Positions 10,377-20,689 of a DNA stretch of 64,000 bases are shown piece after piece. The DNA is from Cryptomeria japonica (taxonomy: Eukaryota > Streptophyta > Pinopsida > Cupressales > Cupressaceae): the NCBI RefSeq assembly GCF_030272615.1, contig NC_081415.1:509115373-509179372 (forward strand). The letters run 5' to 3'. The notes under the pieces were generated by a model. That model saw nothing but the letters and a program-made list of their open reading frames with translations. It did no database searches and was not told the origin of the DNA. Made by a program: the position numbers and the translations under genes. Position 1 is the stretch's first letter. Each line of letters opens with the position of its first letter.

Positions 10377-11639
10377 TTCTTTGAAGAAGCTTATGAATTT
10401 TGATCTTTCGGACTTTGTTAATGATTGAGCTAGGAATATGTTGTGTGGAACCTCTTCTGTACCAATGTTTGTTTTGATAGTCTCCTCTACCAACATGGAT
10501 GACTTTTCCTCATATGATGATGGGAGAATGTCGAGCCTTCCATCTTCGGGTGCCTCAGAGAGGTTTTCGCCCTCAGATACGTCCTTTCTTTTTACTTTTT
10601 TGGGGTCAGATAGCGCCACAGTGTGGTTTTCGCCATAAGATCCTTGATTTGTTCTTATTTTCACATTTTTGCGACTGGAAGGTCCGACACCCTCACCAAA
10701 ATATGCCATGTTGTTGAGTTCTATGATGTATCCTGCTTTGTGGTCTCCAGGGGGAAGATCATCTCATATGCCAAGATAGTCGATAATAGCTTCATCATTT
10801 TGAAATGTGTCAAATTGTGCTGATCCTTCATAATCCCAGTCAATGAGTTGGGGATGAACAAGGGGAAGGCCTTTAATGTTTTCAGAGTTTGCAGGGCTAA
10901 GAGTGAAGATGTGATTATATTCGGGTATATCGAGGCAATTATCGAGGTCATCGATGGCACTCTCCTCGTCAGTTTTGATCGCAAGCGAATCCAAATTATC
11001 ATTACTAGTAGCACATTCCGGAACAGGTGTTCTCATCCTATGTGATTTCAACCTAGAACCTCGAGACAAGGACTGTGTAGACTCCTCATGGGTTGTTTCT
11101 TGACCAACTCTGAATTTGTTATAAAACTCCTCTTCTTCTGTGGGTTCATCTGGCTCTCTGAATGTCTCGGTGAGCTCGTAGTCACTGGAGGATTTGTCTG
11201 AATCCCATTCCCATTCGTTGGAATCTGTGGAATAGCAATCTTCTTGTTGAACTTTGGCAACTTTGATTTGTGATGCCTCTTCTGTCCTCTTTGTGTGGAT
11301 CTTGGAAGTCAGAAAACCAAGTCCCTTTGAGCGTTCTCTTCTTACAGTCAATTCAGGTTGTAGGGGTTCCATGACGCCTTCTTTGCGTAACCCAAGAGGG
11401 CTTTTTCCATCATACCCAAATTTTTGTAGAATCTTGAAGCCTTTGCCATATTTCTCACAAGGTATATTGATCTGATCATGTGTGTCATCTTCAATGTCTT
11501 TATAGAGCATTTTGTATAAATCTTCCTCTTCCAGTTCGCCCCATCTTTGAAAGGTAGTAGGATCCCATTTGAGCGTCATGATGAATGTTTGCTTGTTAGG
11601 ATGTGGCCTTCCAAATTCTTTTGGAGAGCTCATGACTTG
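10374..11639 (-). pseudogene. Ty3 pol segment with G-patch-like domain
   Basis: This segment links protease and RT. It is open from 11633 (MSSPKEFGRPHPN) to the TGA at 10766-10764, and in the same frame again to the TGA at 10376-10374. At 11475-11320 it carries YGKGFKILQKFGYDGKSPLG and SKGLGFLTSK, a G-patch-like glycine motif that Tat elements often place between protease and RT. The rest is acidic and low in complexity. The stop at 11642-11640 separates it from the protease segment without a frame change. The domain's function in the element is not known to me. Confidence 0.85.
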
Positions 11640-13181
11640 TCATAAATACATGGTCTGATTTAAAGTGTATTCTCCCATGCCTTTGTCTTGAAATTTGCCT
11701 TTAAGTTCACCTTGTTTTGATGTCGAAGGTTTTAATGACTCAGGGTCAATGTATGTCGAAGAAGGAACAGCTTCACGATTACTGGGAATGATGGTCTCCG
11801 TATGTGATCTCAGGTTATTGCAATATATGAATGGATTAGGATCACCGTTAACTGTTACCTCGACTCCATTATGAGGAAACTTAATGCATTGGTGATATGT
11901 TGATGGGACTGCCCTCATTTCATGAATCCAAGGACGTCCTAGCAATATATTGTATGTGAGATCTAAATCCAGGACTTGGCAAACCACATCCTTTGTAACT
12001 AGCCCAATTCTTAGAGGTAAGGTGACCGTGCCCTTGGATGAGCGTTCTTCATCATCATATGCCTTGATGGTAATTTGGTTCTTTGAATTCACAGCTTTAT
12101 CGGAATATCCCAATTGTTTAATGGTGCTCAATGTACAAATGGTCAGACCAGCTCCTCCATCTATCAGGACTCGCTTTATTCGATGCTTGTGTATGAAGGC
12201 TTCAATATGTAATGGTGCATTATGTGGCTGACTTATGGAGGCATCATCAGCTTCTGTGAATGTAAGGGAATGTGGAATGGATAGGTATCCCACCATGGCT
12301 TGAAATTGGTCCACGTTTAGATCAGTAGGAACAGCAGTATCTCTCAAGATTTTATCAAGAATGGCTTTATGTGCGGGAGATATGCATAATAGTTCAAGGA
12401 TTGAAATGAGTGCGGGTGTCTTCCCTAACTGTTCTACAAGGTCATACTCAGGTTTAGTAGATGAAGAAGCGGTATTTTTAGTGGAGGCACCTGGCAACGT
12501 AATCTTGCCTCGACGGTTTGTAACATGACATTCAGAGGTAGACTCGGATGAAGATCCCACACCTCTTAGAACAATCTTGGGTCTCTGAGGAGGATTCTCA
12601 AGATTTTTGTTCTTGATGGTAATAGTAGAGATATGATTATCCATTGAGATGTGATTGATAGTTGAGTCATAGTTGTAAGGTGCTCTAGTATAGTTGGCCT
12701 GATCATCTGTGACTTGGGCTTTTCCTTTGTCATGCTTTGGGAATGGTTCCTTAAACATCTCATGTTCTTGATTAGAAGAATGTCCCTCAATCTCAATGTC
12801 ACCTCTATCAATGAGATCTTGCACAATGTTCTTTAGTCGATGACAATTACCTGTTTTATGACCCTTGCTCTTATGAAATTCACAATACTCATCATCATTC
12901 CACCAATTTGGTTTGACCTTTGGTTCATATGGAGGAAAATCTGGAACTGTGATCACTTTGTTTGCCACTAGCTTTTTGAAGACTGATTCAAGTGGTTCTC
13001 CCAATGGAGTGTACTTCCTTCGTGATCTGGAAGTTGTTTGAGTATTCACTTGATTGTTTGTAGAACTTGATCCTGAAAAGATGAACTTGGGTCTCACTGT
13101 ATTGGCATCAAAATCTTGGCTTGTCTTTTCCTTTAAAGTCATCTTTGTTTTCCTTGAATAGCTTGATGACTCCTTGTTCAA
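11640..13181 (-). pseudogene. Ty3 pol start: zinc-finger-like region and aspartic protease
   Basis: This 513-residue open frame overlaps the end of gag by 74 bases in another frame. Near residue 80 it has a zinc-finger-like part, EYCEFHKSKGHKTGNCHRLK. The protease core is HRIKRVLIDGGAGLTICTLS, where DGG replaces the more common DTG/DSG, as is usual in this lineage. Further on, LTYNILLGRPWIHEM matches the protease C-terminal motif. The frame ends at TGA 11642-11640 and continues in phase into the G-patch segment. The catalytic Asp is present. This protease would mature the polyprotein if it were joined to gag. Confidence 0.9.
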
Positions 13182-14688
13182 TTAGGACCTTTTCTGTTGC
13201 TAGGCCCTTTTCAATAACATCCTTGAATGTGGACAAACAATCTTTCCTTAAGTCATATCCAATATCCTTGTTAACGTTTTGAGTGAACATTTCTACCATT
13301 TGTTTTTGGGGAATTTCACAAGAGCATCTGCTGGCTAGATTTCTCCATCTTTGTAAAAATGACGCAAAAGATTCTCCCTCCTTTTGCTTAGTATTGCACA
13401 AAGTAGTGACTGAGATATCTGTTTCTATGTTGTAGGAGAAATGCTGAATGAATGCCTCTGCTAAGTCGCCCCATGACTTAATACCGGGAGGTAATTGAGA
13501 AAACCATTCCATAGCTTGATCGCCTAAGCTCTGCGGGAACAACCTCATCAAATATGTTTCTTCTGTCGCTACCTCAATGCAGGCTGTGAAAAATTGTCGT
13601 ATGTGTGCCTTGGGGTCTCCCTTTCCTCTATACTTGTCAAATTTTGGCGTCATAAAGTGTGCCGGAAATGGAGGCATTGGAATGCTCTTGTCAAATGGAT
13701 AAGGACATATGTCTCTCATTGTGTAAGTTGGCTTTGGTGTACTCATGTCCTCCATTTTCTTTTGTAAATCTCTGATTTGTTGCTCCAAATTATTCTTAGG
13801 TGGCGATCGATTTCTTGTAGCATACCCCATGTTTGGGACACCAATTTGAGGAGGAGCTTGTTGCATGTATGGATGATATTGATCATAGACATGTTCATAT
13901 GGAGGAGGTCTATATTTATGCGGCATATAGGGAGCACTTGGTATAGCTTCATGTTGAGGAACCCCATATCTGTTTTGTGCATATATACCATATTCTATAG
14001 GCACATCGGGTTCTATTGTGTTGCCCCCAAATTTGACATGAGGTTTCCTTGTGTCCAAATTTTGAGCATGCCTTTGAGTGTCCAATTGTTTTGATTGATC
14101 CATAGCTTGAGCATGTGATTGAGCATATCTATCTGCATAAGGCTTCCATAACGGTCTTCGAAGGTAAGTATCATATGTTTGGCCATGTGTATGTGGGACC
14201 TCTGGTTTTTGAAGCAAAGCTGATGGTGATTTAGGTACCATGTGTGGTCCTCTATTTCCTCCACTATTGGGTCTCCTTTGATCCATGTTGGAGTGAATTT
14301 GTTGCGAGGGTCGGTTTTCCATAAGTTGAGACATGTCAAAATCATGAGGTATTTTAGCTCCACTTTGTGCCATCATGTGTAAGAAGTATTGTCTATCCCT
14401 CTTCATTATCTCTTCAACCAATCTATTGAAATGAGGATTCATTATGGATTCTTCGATATCTGTTGATTGTATTGAAAAGTTGTCCACATTGTCATTGTGT
14501 GTAGCATTGTTGTTTGTAGTGTCTGTGTTTTCCACGTTTGGTTTGTTTCTGTAAACCTCCATGTCAGGTAATGTAGTGTGCTCAGGATTGAAGAATAAAT
14601 CATTGTCATACTCATAAGAACTCATGTTGGCGGACCCTTGAGCTTCTTTAGCTTTTCTCCTAGATTTTTGAAGGCGGGTTTCAACCAT
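13108..14688 (-). CDS. gag: Ty3 Gag (526 aa, intact)
   Basis: Gag is the structural protein that forms the virus-like particle around element RNA. It is open from ATG at 14688 (MVETRLQKSRRK, basic start) to TGA at 13110-13108. The first 300 residues are low-complexity, with many His, Gln, Asn, Pro and Met. The retrotransposon gag domain covers about residues 355-500, seen in PKAHIRQFFTACIEVA, LFPQSLGDQAMEWFSQLPP, FIQHFSYN and ESFASFLQRWRNLASRC. No zinc knuckle is in this frame; the Cys/His region is in the following pol frame. It is the only long element gene without a stop, which fits selection on gag in a copy mobilised in trans. The end is a +1 overlap with pol at TTTTGATG. Confidence 0.92.
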   Translation of the reverse strand: MVETRLQKSRRKAKEAQGSANMSSYEYDNDLFFNPEHTTLPDMEVYRNKPNVENTDTTNNNATHNDNVDNFSIQSTDIEESIMNPHFNRLVEEIMKRDRQYFLHMMAQSGAKIPHDFDMSQLMENRPSQQIHSNMDQRRPNSGGNRGPHMVPKSPSALLQKPEVPHTHGQTYDTYLRRPLWKPYADRYAQSHAQAMDQSKQLDTQRHAQNLDTRKPHVKFGGNTIEPDVPIEYGIYAQNRYGVPQHEAIPSAPYMPHKYRPPPYEHVYDQYHPYMQQAPPQIGVPNMGYATRNRSPPKNNLEQQIRDLQKKMEDMSTPKPTYTMRDICPYPFDKSIPMPPFPAHFMTPKFDKYRGKGDPKAHIRQFFTACIEVATEETYLMRLFPQSLGDQAMEWFSQLPPGIKSWGDLAEAFIQHFSYNIETDISVTTLCNTKQKEGESFASFLQRWRNLASRCSCEIPQKQMVEMFTQNVNKDIGYDLRKDCLSTFKDVIEKGLATEKVLIEQGVIKLFKENKDDFKGKDKPRF

Positions 14689-15184
14689 GAACTAGGTGTT
14701 TGACCAAGATGTGTAAGACTAGATGAAAAATGGAAAGAGTATGGAAGACCAAGAGTTGTATGGAGTGCAAATGAATCTGAAGTTTACTTGCAATGTCCAA
14801 AGTGTAAGACCAAGTATGTAAGTAGTAGAGTAGGTGTGACTTCCAAAGAGAGGATAGTTTCTCTTGATGAGGTAAGCTGACCTTGACCCTAAGTAAAACC
14901 AAATGAGACCCAAAGGTAAGAAACCTTGATGAGGGACCACTTAGCAAAGTGTAGTTGTATGTAGTATGTTGACAAAGTATGATGAGGACAAGCAAGTGAC
15001 CTTTTGACTCAAGTTTAGACAAGTATGAATGTAAAATGAGGTGTGAAGCAATGATGGACTGTATGAGACCCAGAGACAGGTTGAATGCTAGATGAAACCT
15101 GAAGAAACAACCTAGGAAGCTCAAGTATTCCGAATATGATTTCTCTTGTTTGTTGGACTCTGAAATTTTCTTGCAATTTTGAAC

Positions 15185-15470
15185 ATAGACGCGCCTGTAT
15201 ACTGCACAGACACGGTTTCCGGACACAGACGCTACTATGTTTAACCCAGACGCGCTTCTGCTATTTTCTTGTTTATGTTTGCTGGACTGTAAAGTTTTTT
15301 GCAATTCTGGACACAGACGCGACTGTATACTTCACAGACGCGATTCTCAGACACAGACGTGTCTCTGTTCAACACAGACGCTGCTAGACACACAGACGCT
15401 ATTCTGCCCTTCACAAACGCGCTTAGACAACTCAGACGCGATCAAGACAGACACAGACGCGTTTCTGTAA
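15185..15470 (+). repeat. CACAGACGCG array, leader copy 1
   Basis: About twelve degenerate copies of (A)CACAGACGCG occur, for example at 15209, 15318, 15335, 15352, 15376 and 15449. Typical spacing is 17-25 bases, with one longer gap around 15260-15310. It is the reverse complement of the 2868-3096 array, as read on the same strand. Confidence 0.85.
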
Positions 15471-15744
15471 ACTTCGTGCAATTTTTCCAATCTGTGAAAT
15501 TGTTTTGTTGTGACCAAATCTGACTGTTTGACTATTTTTCGTGACAAGAGGACACAATGTTGATGAGGACTCAATGTTTGCTAGTGTTTAGACTCCAAAA
15601 TGACTCCAAGAAAAGTGTGTTGTTTGATGTAAAATTGTTTTGCATACACTTGAAGACACAAAAGACACAATGTTTTGTTGTTTGGTCTTGATTGTTTTGA
15701 ATGTTTAACATAAGTCAAGCACAATTCTTATGGCTGGCCAAGAC

Positions 15745-16095
15745 AATAGTTGTTGATCCCACATAGGGTTTTACCCCCGAGGCTACGCTGTTCAGAGCGG
15801 ATACTTAGATGCTTGACCTCACTGGCTCCACCCTCGGCACTCACTTCTCGGGTCAGCCAAGCATCAGTCCCCATGAAAACTCCCCATGGTGAACTTTGTA
15901 TCTCTACTAAGAACCGTATGTGTGTGGGCCGCTACCAGAAGTCTAACCTCCTGCCCCAACAACTAGAAGGATTTGGGCCTCTAAAACAAAATGGTGCTAG
16001 TAAGGGCATCCGCTCATGTGGCCATACATGCGGCACTTTCAGCTCTGTAAATACAGAAGGCTCCCAGCCGGTAGGGGTTACGCCCTACAAATGAT
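15745..16095 (-). other. GC-rich structured leader block of the Ty3 element
   Basis: This compact block differs in composition from the AT-rich surroundings. Short hairpins are visible, such as CTGT/ACAG around AAAT and CATG/CATG around 16016-16031. The plus-strand frame at 15750-16094 has no known domain. A packaging or dimerisation leader is a reasonable guess from position only. Confidence 0.35.
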
Positions 16096-16689
16096 CAAAT
16101 AAATTTGATCAAATGGGTTTATGGGGAGACATAGTGTCGGTATGAACTAATCAGCACACGTTATTTATAGTTTTCACCATGAATACATTTGATTATAGTG
16201 GTTCGGATGAGGTGGGTTTTCCTCGCTACCACTTGGGTCGTCCTCTTCTCACTAGTAGTCCTAATGACCACACGGGAAGACAGGCCCTCTAAAGATTAAA
16301 CAAAAAGAGCCTATTGCTCAAGACACAAAAGACAATGATTCAATTTTAGTGCACCAATGAAAGTGTTTGCTAATCTATGAAAACAAGGCACACAACAAAA
16401 TTACAAAACCCTAGCCAAGGCCCTGCAACAAAATTTGTTAGTAGTTTGGGTTGTTTCAAATGATCACCCCTTCCTGCAAGCACACAAGTTAGGTAAATTT
16501 TAGAAAAACCCAAAAAGACTTTGTGAAAAAGGGGCCTTCAACAAAAATGTTTTTGCTTCCAAAACAAGCTGCACAAACTTGGTTAGCTAGATCTGCAAGG
16601 GTTAGTCCAAAAATAAACCAGATCTGAAACCCTAAGTACGAAATCCGAAAAACTGAATCAAAGAAAGTTTAAAATTCTGAAACAGTAAA

Positions 16690-16930
16690 AACACAGACGC
16701 AGTTATACCAGACACAGACGCGTCTTTAGGACACAGACGCGGTTCTGTAATGCACAGACGCGGCCAAAACACACAGACGCCCGTCTCGGACACAGACGTG
16801 ATCAAAAGTAACGCAGACGCGATTATGTAACACAGACGCCCCTGTCTGAGACCTGCAAAACAAAATTTGTTGAAAACTCAGACGTGATTCCCGCCTCTGC
16901 AGACGCTCCTGAAACTCAGAGATGCGATCC
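16690..16930 (+). repeat. CACAGACGCG array, leader copy 2
   Basis: About ten degenerate copies of ACACAGACGCG (also ACGCAGACGCG, CTCAGACGTG) are spaced 18-26 bases apart. It lies about 110 bases from the PBS. It has the same orientation as the 15185-15470 array and is opposite to the array at 2868-3096. Confidence 0.85.
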
Positions 16931-17039
16931 GAACACTCGCAAACACGGAAATACCTAAAACGTCGTCGAAAAAATGTCCGATCTGCAACTTCAAAAACGC
17001 AAAATCTGCCACAAAAAGGTTAAATGCAAAGGGACAAGA

Positions 17040-17057
17040 GTCCCACCGGGTGTGCCA
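17040..17057 (-). promoter_or_regulatory. Ty3 primer binding site
   Basis: On the minus strand it reads TGGCACACCCGGTGGGAC, starting 3 bases from the end of the 5' LTR. TGG pairs with the CCA end of a tRNA. I could not assign the tRNA with confidence. Confidence 0.75.
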
Positions 17058-17060
17058 AAA

Positions 17061-17860
17061 TGTATATGGTGAAAATGGATAACAATAATAACAATATTGA
17101 AAGGCTAAATGAATTCAACCACAAAACCCTAGCCTAACAATCAACAAAGATCCACCATAACATATGAAGATTACCTAAGACAATGCAAAATAAAACAAAA
17201 TCACAAAGATTATACCATCACATGTCCAATAGGGTTTTGATCTCCATTCTTCCTATCTCCATTGATCTTGCTTGATATATTTACTCTCAGATTTTTGTAT
17301 GCACAAGAGCTCAACAAAGAACGGAATGTGGTTGCAAGTAGGATCGTAGTGTAGCAAGTTGCATGAAAGATCATTAGCATCAGTGATTAGGGTCATTAGA
17401 ATGATTAGGGTTTGACAATGAAGAAAGCATCTTCTTAAATAGAAGACACAATATGAAATGGAGGGTTAAGATTGAGAGGTGTAAAAAGAGAGGTCGGCTA
17501 GGATTAGAGGGTAGGTAAAAGAAATACCAAAATAATGAAAGAGGTAGGTAGTGTAGGAATTAAGAGATGAATGACATGTGTCATGTGTAGAAAAAGCTAA
17601 TGAATTAATTAAATAAATAAAGATTTATTTAATTAATAGTAGAAGTGGGATAATTAAATAAATAAAATATTTATTTAATTTAGGAAAAGGATAATTTAAA
17701 TAAATAAATGTATTTATTTAAATGAGAGATAAGGCTAGAAGAGGATAAATGAATTAATTAAATAAATAAAGATTTATTTAATTAATAGAAGAATTAGGCT
17801 TAGATAATTAAATAAATAAAATATTTATTTAATTAGACTGGACAATTTTAGGTGTCTACA
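17061..17860 (-). repeat. Ty3 element 5' LTR (800 bp)
   Basis: This is the partner of 1540-2339, identical except for three A/G differences. It is 5' in the element's own direction. TG...CA ends are kept at both termini on the minus strand. It should contain the promoter of the element's RNA; I saw no distinctive TATA motif that I would defend. Confidence 0.96.
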
Positions 17861-18868
17861 TAATGCATTAAATGTTTACATGTGATATTTAATGAAAGAA
17901 GCTAATGAGCTGGAGCGGATCAATGATTGGCAAGCCGTGGAAGAAGTTTGTTAGCAAATCTAAGGCAATGGAAAGTCGGAAAGAAGATCTACAGCTCAGA
18001 TTGAACCGCATTACCCTAACACAAGTTCCAAGATGATTGTGCAAGTTCTGAGGCAGGGTAAAACATTTTTCAGATCGTAAGATACAATGAACCTGGACAA
18101 AATTGAAGATCTGATGGCTATGATTGATCATGGGAAATGTGATCAAGGAGATTAAGCGGTTAGATGATTGTTTATAAATAAGGAATTGTTGATAAATAGT
18201 GGATGCAGGCAAGTGTATGCACAGGGATGCTACATAGTGATCACCGAGCACAGAAGCTTGAAGACCTATTGGAATAACAGAGTATAGATGCCCAGCAGAT
18301 AGACAAGAATAGTTCTATGTCTAGATTGTGTTGAACAAATAAGAATCTGCTTTAGCATTTTAGATGTAAAGTTGCAGATAGATTGTATTACTGTTAGCTT
18401 GTGAAAGTAACAAGAAATCTCTTAACCGAGTGGACTTAACAGTCTTATAAGTAAATCCTCTAACAAGGTGACATTCTAAATGAGTGTTTGAAATCCTCTG
18501 ACAAGGTCACTTCTAACAAAGTGAAGATCCTAACAGATCTGAGGGAAATCCCTTAACCAGGTCACATCTAGCAATGTGTTTTGTAATCTTTAACAGGATT
18601 GGCTTTTAACCGAGCATACTCTAGAAGAGTATATTTTTTAGTGGGTCTGAAATCCCACAGTGGTTTTTCCCTATTTGGGTTTCCACGTTAAATCTGGTGT
18701 TATGAGGTTTATATTGTTCATATGCTTTTGATTTTGCATGTTCGACAGTTTTTATTCTATGACTGATATATGTTACCGAGGTTGAATCTGATGTTTTCAT
18801 TGATGATTAAGTTTGTATGATTCACCCCCCCCCCCCTCTCATCTTGTTGGCTATCGGATCTGTACTTA
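17861..18868 (+). mobile_element. Copia LTR, second segment
   Basis: This resumes after the Ty3 insertion with TAATG, the target duplicate of GAATG. Features typical of copia LTR ends are visible: GTGGGTCTGAAATCCCACAG, then TTTTTCCCTATTTGGGTTTCC near 18665, and a C-rich tract near 18827-18836 before CTCTCATCTTG. Together with 1068-1539 it makes an LTR of about 1.5 kb. The exact 3' end is blurred. Confidence 0.7.
18826..18836 (+). repeat. Poly-C tract near the copia LTR end
   Basis: A run of about ten C residues follows GATTCA. Similar TTCACCCCC tracts are common near the 3' end of plant copia LTRs, so it is a useful landmark. It may vary in length. Confidence 0.7.
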
Positions 18869-18870
18869 TA

Positions 18871-18887
18871 TGAAGTATCAGAACTAT
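18871..18887 (+). promoter_or_regulatory. Degenerate copia primer binding site
   Basis: TGAAGTATCAGAACTATC resembles the initiator-Met primer site TGGTATCAGAGC with a few changes. It lies right after the LTR end. A primer site after what is also the 3' LTR of the element at base 1 is unexpected unless two copia units share this LTR. Confidence 0.45.
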
Positions 18888-18890
18888 CAG

Positions 18891-20028
18891 TCATCTCCTA
18901 CCTAGGTTCATTTAATGCCTTAACTCCAATTTTAATGCCATGTACACCCACCAATTGATTTCCTGGAGGGATATCCTTCTCCCTAGGGATAAATTAAGGT
19001 CCCTAACTAAGAAGGACTAGAGAACTAGCACCCTGATCCTAGGACCAGAGCACCCAGCGTCTTAGTCCCTCTTAGTTGGGCCCTATTTTGAAATGGGAGA
19101 AGGGCCTTATCTCTCGGGCGGGAATTCAACTTTGTGGCTCTACATGACCGTTAGAGGTCAGCCTAATTAGTATATGACCTAAAAATTCCTATATAAAGAC
19201 ATTTGATCAACCTAATTTCATCCAAGCATCATAAGTATTCATCTACATTCGACCTAAGTTATCTGTGAAGTGTTCATTACGCATTTTCAGAGATCTTCAA
19301 GGTTGTATATTCTTCATTCAACCATTGTGGAGAAAAATTACATCATTCGTATGCAAGCATGTGGGTGTGATTAGGGTTTTTTCATGTCCATGCAATTTCA
19401 TAAAACATATGTGATTACATTCAAGAAGCAAAGTATCATCATCAATAATTACAAATCTGAGGTATATCCTTCCATTGTTCATTTTAGTATTTGCACTTAT
19501 TCATTCAAGGTTAATTCCAAGAAACCAAGGTTTGACTTAGGCAAACCCATATTCCCAACCATTTTCCCTCTCTTTATGTGTGCAGGAAACAAGTATGAAG
19601 CTATAACTTTCAGGATCAACATTATTCACATAGACAAACAGGTTCCCCTTTGGACAGTGAAAAGTGTAGAGAACCAAAGTGACAGGCATTCTGGGCTTGA
19701 CAATTTAGGATGACCTTTTGGGAACAGGTATGAATACTCACATATTGCTCAGATCCAAATTTGTGGCTCAGTTTGACGATTGTAGCTCACTATTTGTGCA
19801 TAATATCTTCAATATCAACACATTTACCTTAATTTTAGCATCTTCACAAACCAACTTAAAAAAGGGAATCAAATCCTAATCTAGTGAATCTAATAAAAAT
19901 TCTCAGCCCTATTATTTTTTATTTGAGGCTAGATCTATTAGGTTCACCCCTATTTAATGTAGTGGTCCCTAAGAAAAAATTAGTGGTTTTTACCTTAATG
20001 GTGGAAACCCTAATTTTTCAACATTACA
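18891..20028 (+). repeat. 5' LTR of the old Tat-like element
   Basis: It aligns with 23979-25085 from TCATCTCCTA to the shared end TTTTTCAACATTACA. A TATA box CCTATATAAAG (19188-19198) is kept in both copies. The left boundary lacks a TG start, so it is approximate. The open frame at 19384-19713 is chance. Confidence 0.82.
19188..19198 (+). promoter_or_regulatory. LTR TATA box
   Basis: CCTATATAAAG is present in this LTR and as CCTATATAAAT at about 24247-24257 in the other. Conservation between the diverged LTRs makes it the likely promoter core. Confidence 0.55.
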
Positions 20029-20031
20029 TTT

Positions 20032-20049
20032 TGGTGAACCCGACTCCTT
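20032..20049 (+). promoter_or_regulatory. Primer binding site of the old Tat-like element
   Basis: TGGTGAACCCGACTCCTT starts 3 bases after the LTR end at 20028. Position and the TGG start fit a tRNA primer site. The tRNA was not identified. Confidence 0.65.
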
Positions 20050-20680
20050 ACACCCTTATTTCTAATTTATATTCTCAAATCTAATTGTTTATGCATTTTC
20101 AAATTCAAACTTACATTTACAATTCTAATTTTCAATTGAATTTCATCAATTTATAGGTTAAAATCACACAAACCCTAATTTATAATACTAAAATTGAACT
20201 TGTGGGTTGTCTAATTTGGATTAATTGTCTCAGATCTTATTTGAGAACATTTTAATTTTCAATTTTACATTCATAGATCTTATTTTAATCAAATTACATA
20301 AATTCAGAGGTTCAATTCACAAAAACCCTAATTTATTTTGGTTAATTTAATTGGTGGGTTGCATAATTTTTCAAATCTATTTACAGATCTGATTTTGAAC
20401 ATTCCTAATGGCACTTAATAGATCTTATTTATTTACTATTTCACATATGATCACATATATTTATCATAGTCATCTGTTGGATAATGGTTTCTTACATTTC
20501 ACATTGCTTCTTTTCATTCATAGCACTTTAGCATATTGCATTTTTAGAATTTCCAAGTTGCTTCCAATCAATCAATTAAATCTCAAAGCTTTTATCCATA
20601 GTGCATGTTATTTTATGGTGATATTTATTAAGAAAATGTATTACATAAATAGATCGCCTAAAAGCTTTTGTATATCCCAA
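20050..20680 (+). other. AT-rich leader of the old Tat-like element
   Basis: This AT-rich leader has repeated CCCTAATTT-like words. I see no gene or known signal in it. Confidence 0.5.
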
Positions 20681-20689
20681 TCCTAGAGA

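Larger units (their letters stand above)
14689..17039 (-). other. Ty3 element 5' leader (between PBS and gag)
   Basis: This leader of about 2.35 kb lacks a recognisable gene. It holds two CACAGACGCG-type arrays (15185-15470 and 16690-16930) and a GC-richer block at 15745-16095 with short hairpins. The remainder (16100-16680) is AT-rich and unremarkable. A long leader before gag is common in large Tat/Ogre-type elements. Confidence 0.65.
1540..17860 (-). mobile_element. Ty3/gypsy Tat-lineage LTR retrotransposon, 16.3 kb
   Basis: This is a complete-length element in minus orientation, with two 800-bp LTRs (1540-2339 and 17061-17860), PBS, gag, protease, G-patch, RT, RNase H, a second archaeal-type RNase H, integrase and PPT. 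The second RNase H and the absence of a chromodomain place it in the Tat lineage (family knowledge). The flanks are GAATG (1535-1539) and TAATG (17861-17865), a 5-bp target duplication with one change, and it sits inside a copia LTR. The LTRs differ at only three positions, all A/G transitions, so the last insertion is recent. Yet pol has eight in-frame stops and one clear frameshift, so this copy cannot encode its own full pol. It also carries an antisense PMD gene between integrase and the 3' LTR. Confidence 0.95.

Noticed and set aside
15750-16094. 114-residue plus-strand frame in the Ty3 leader
   Set aside because: It is antisense to the element leader, with no homology that I recognise; the block is better read as a structured leader.
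19384-19713. 109-residue frame inside an LTR
   Set aside because: It has no domain and is not kept in the partner LTR at 23979-25085.
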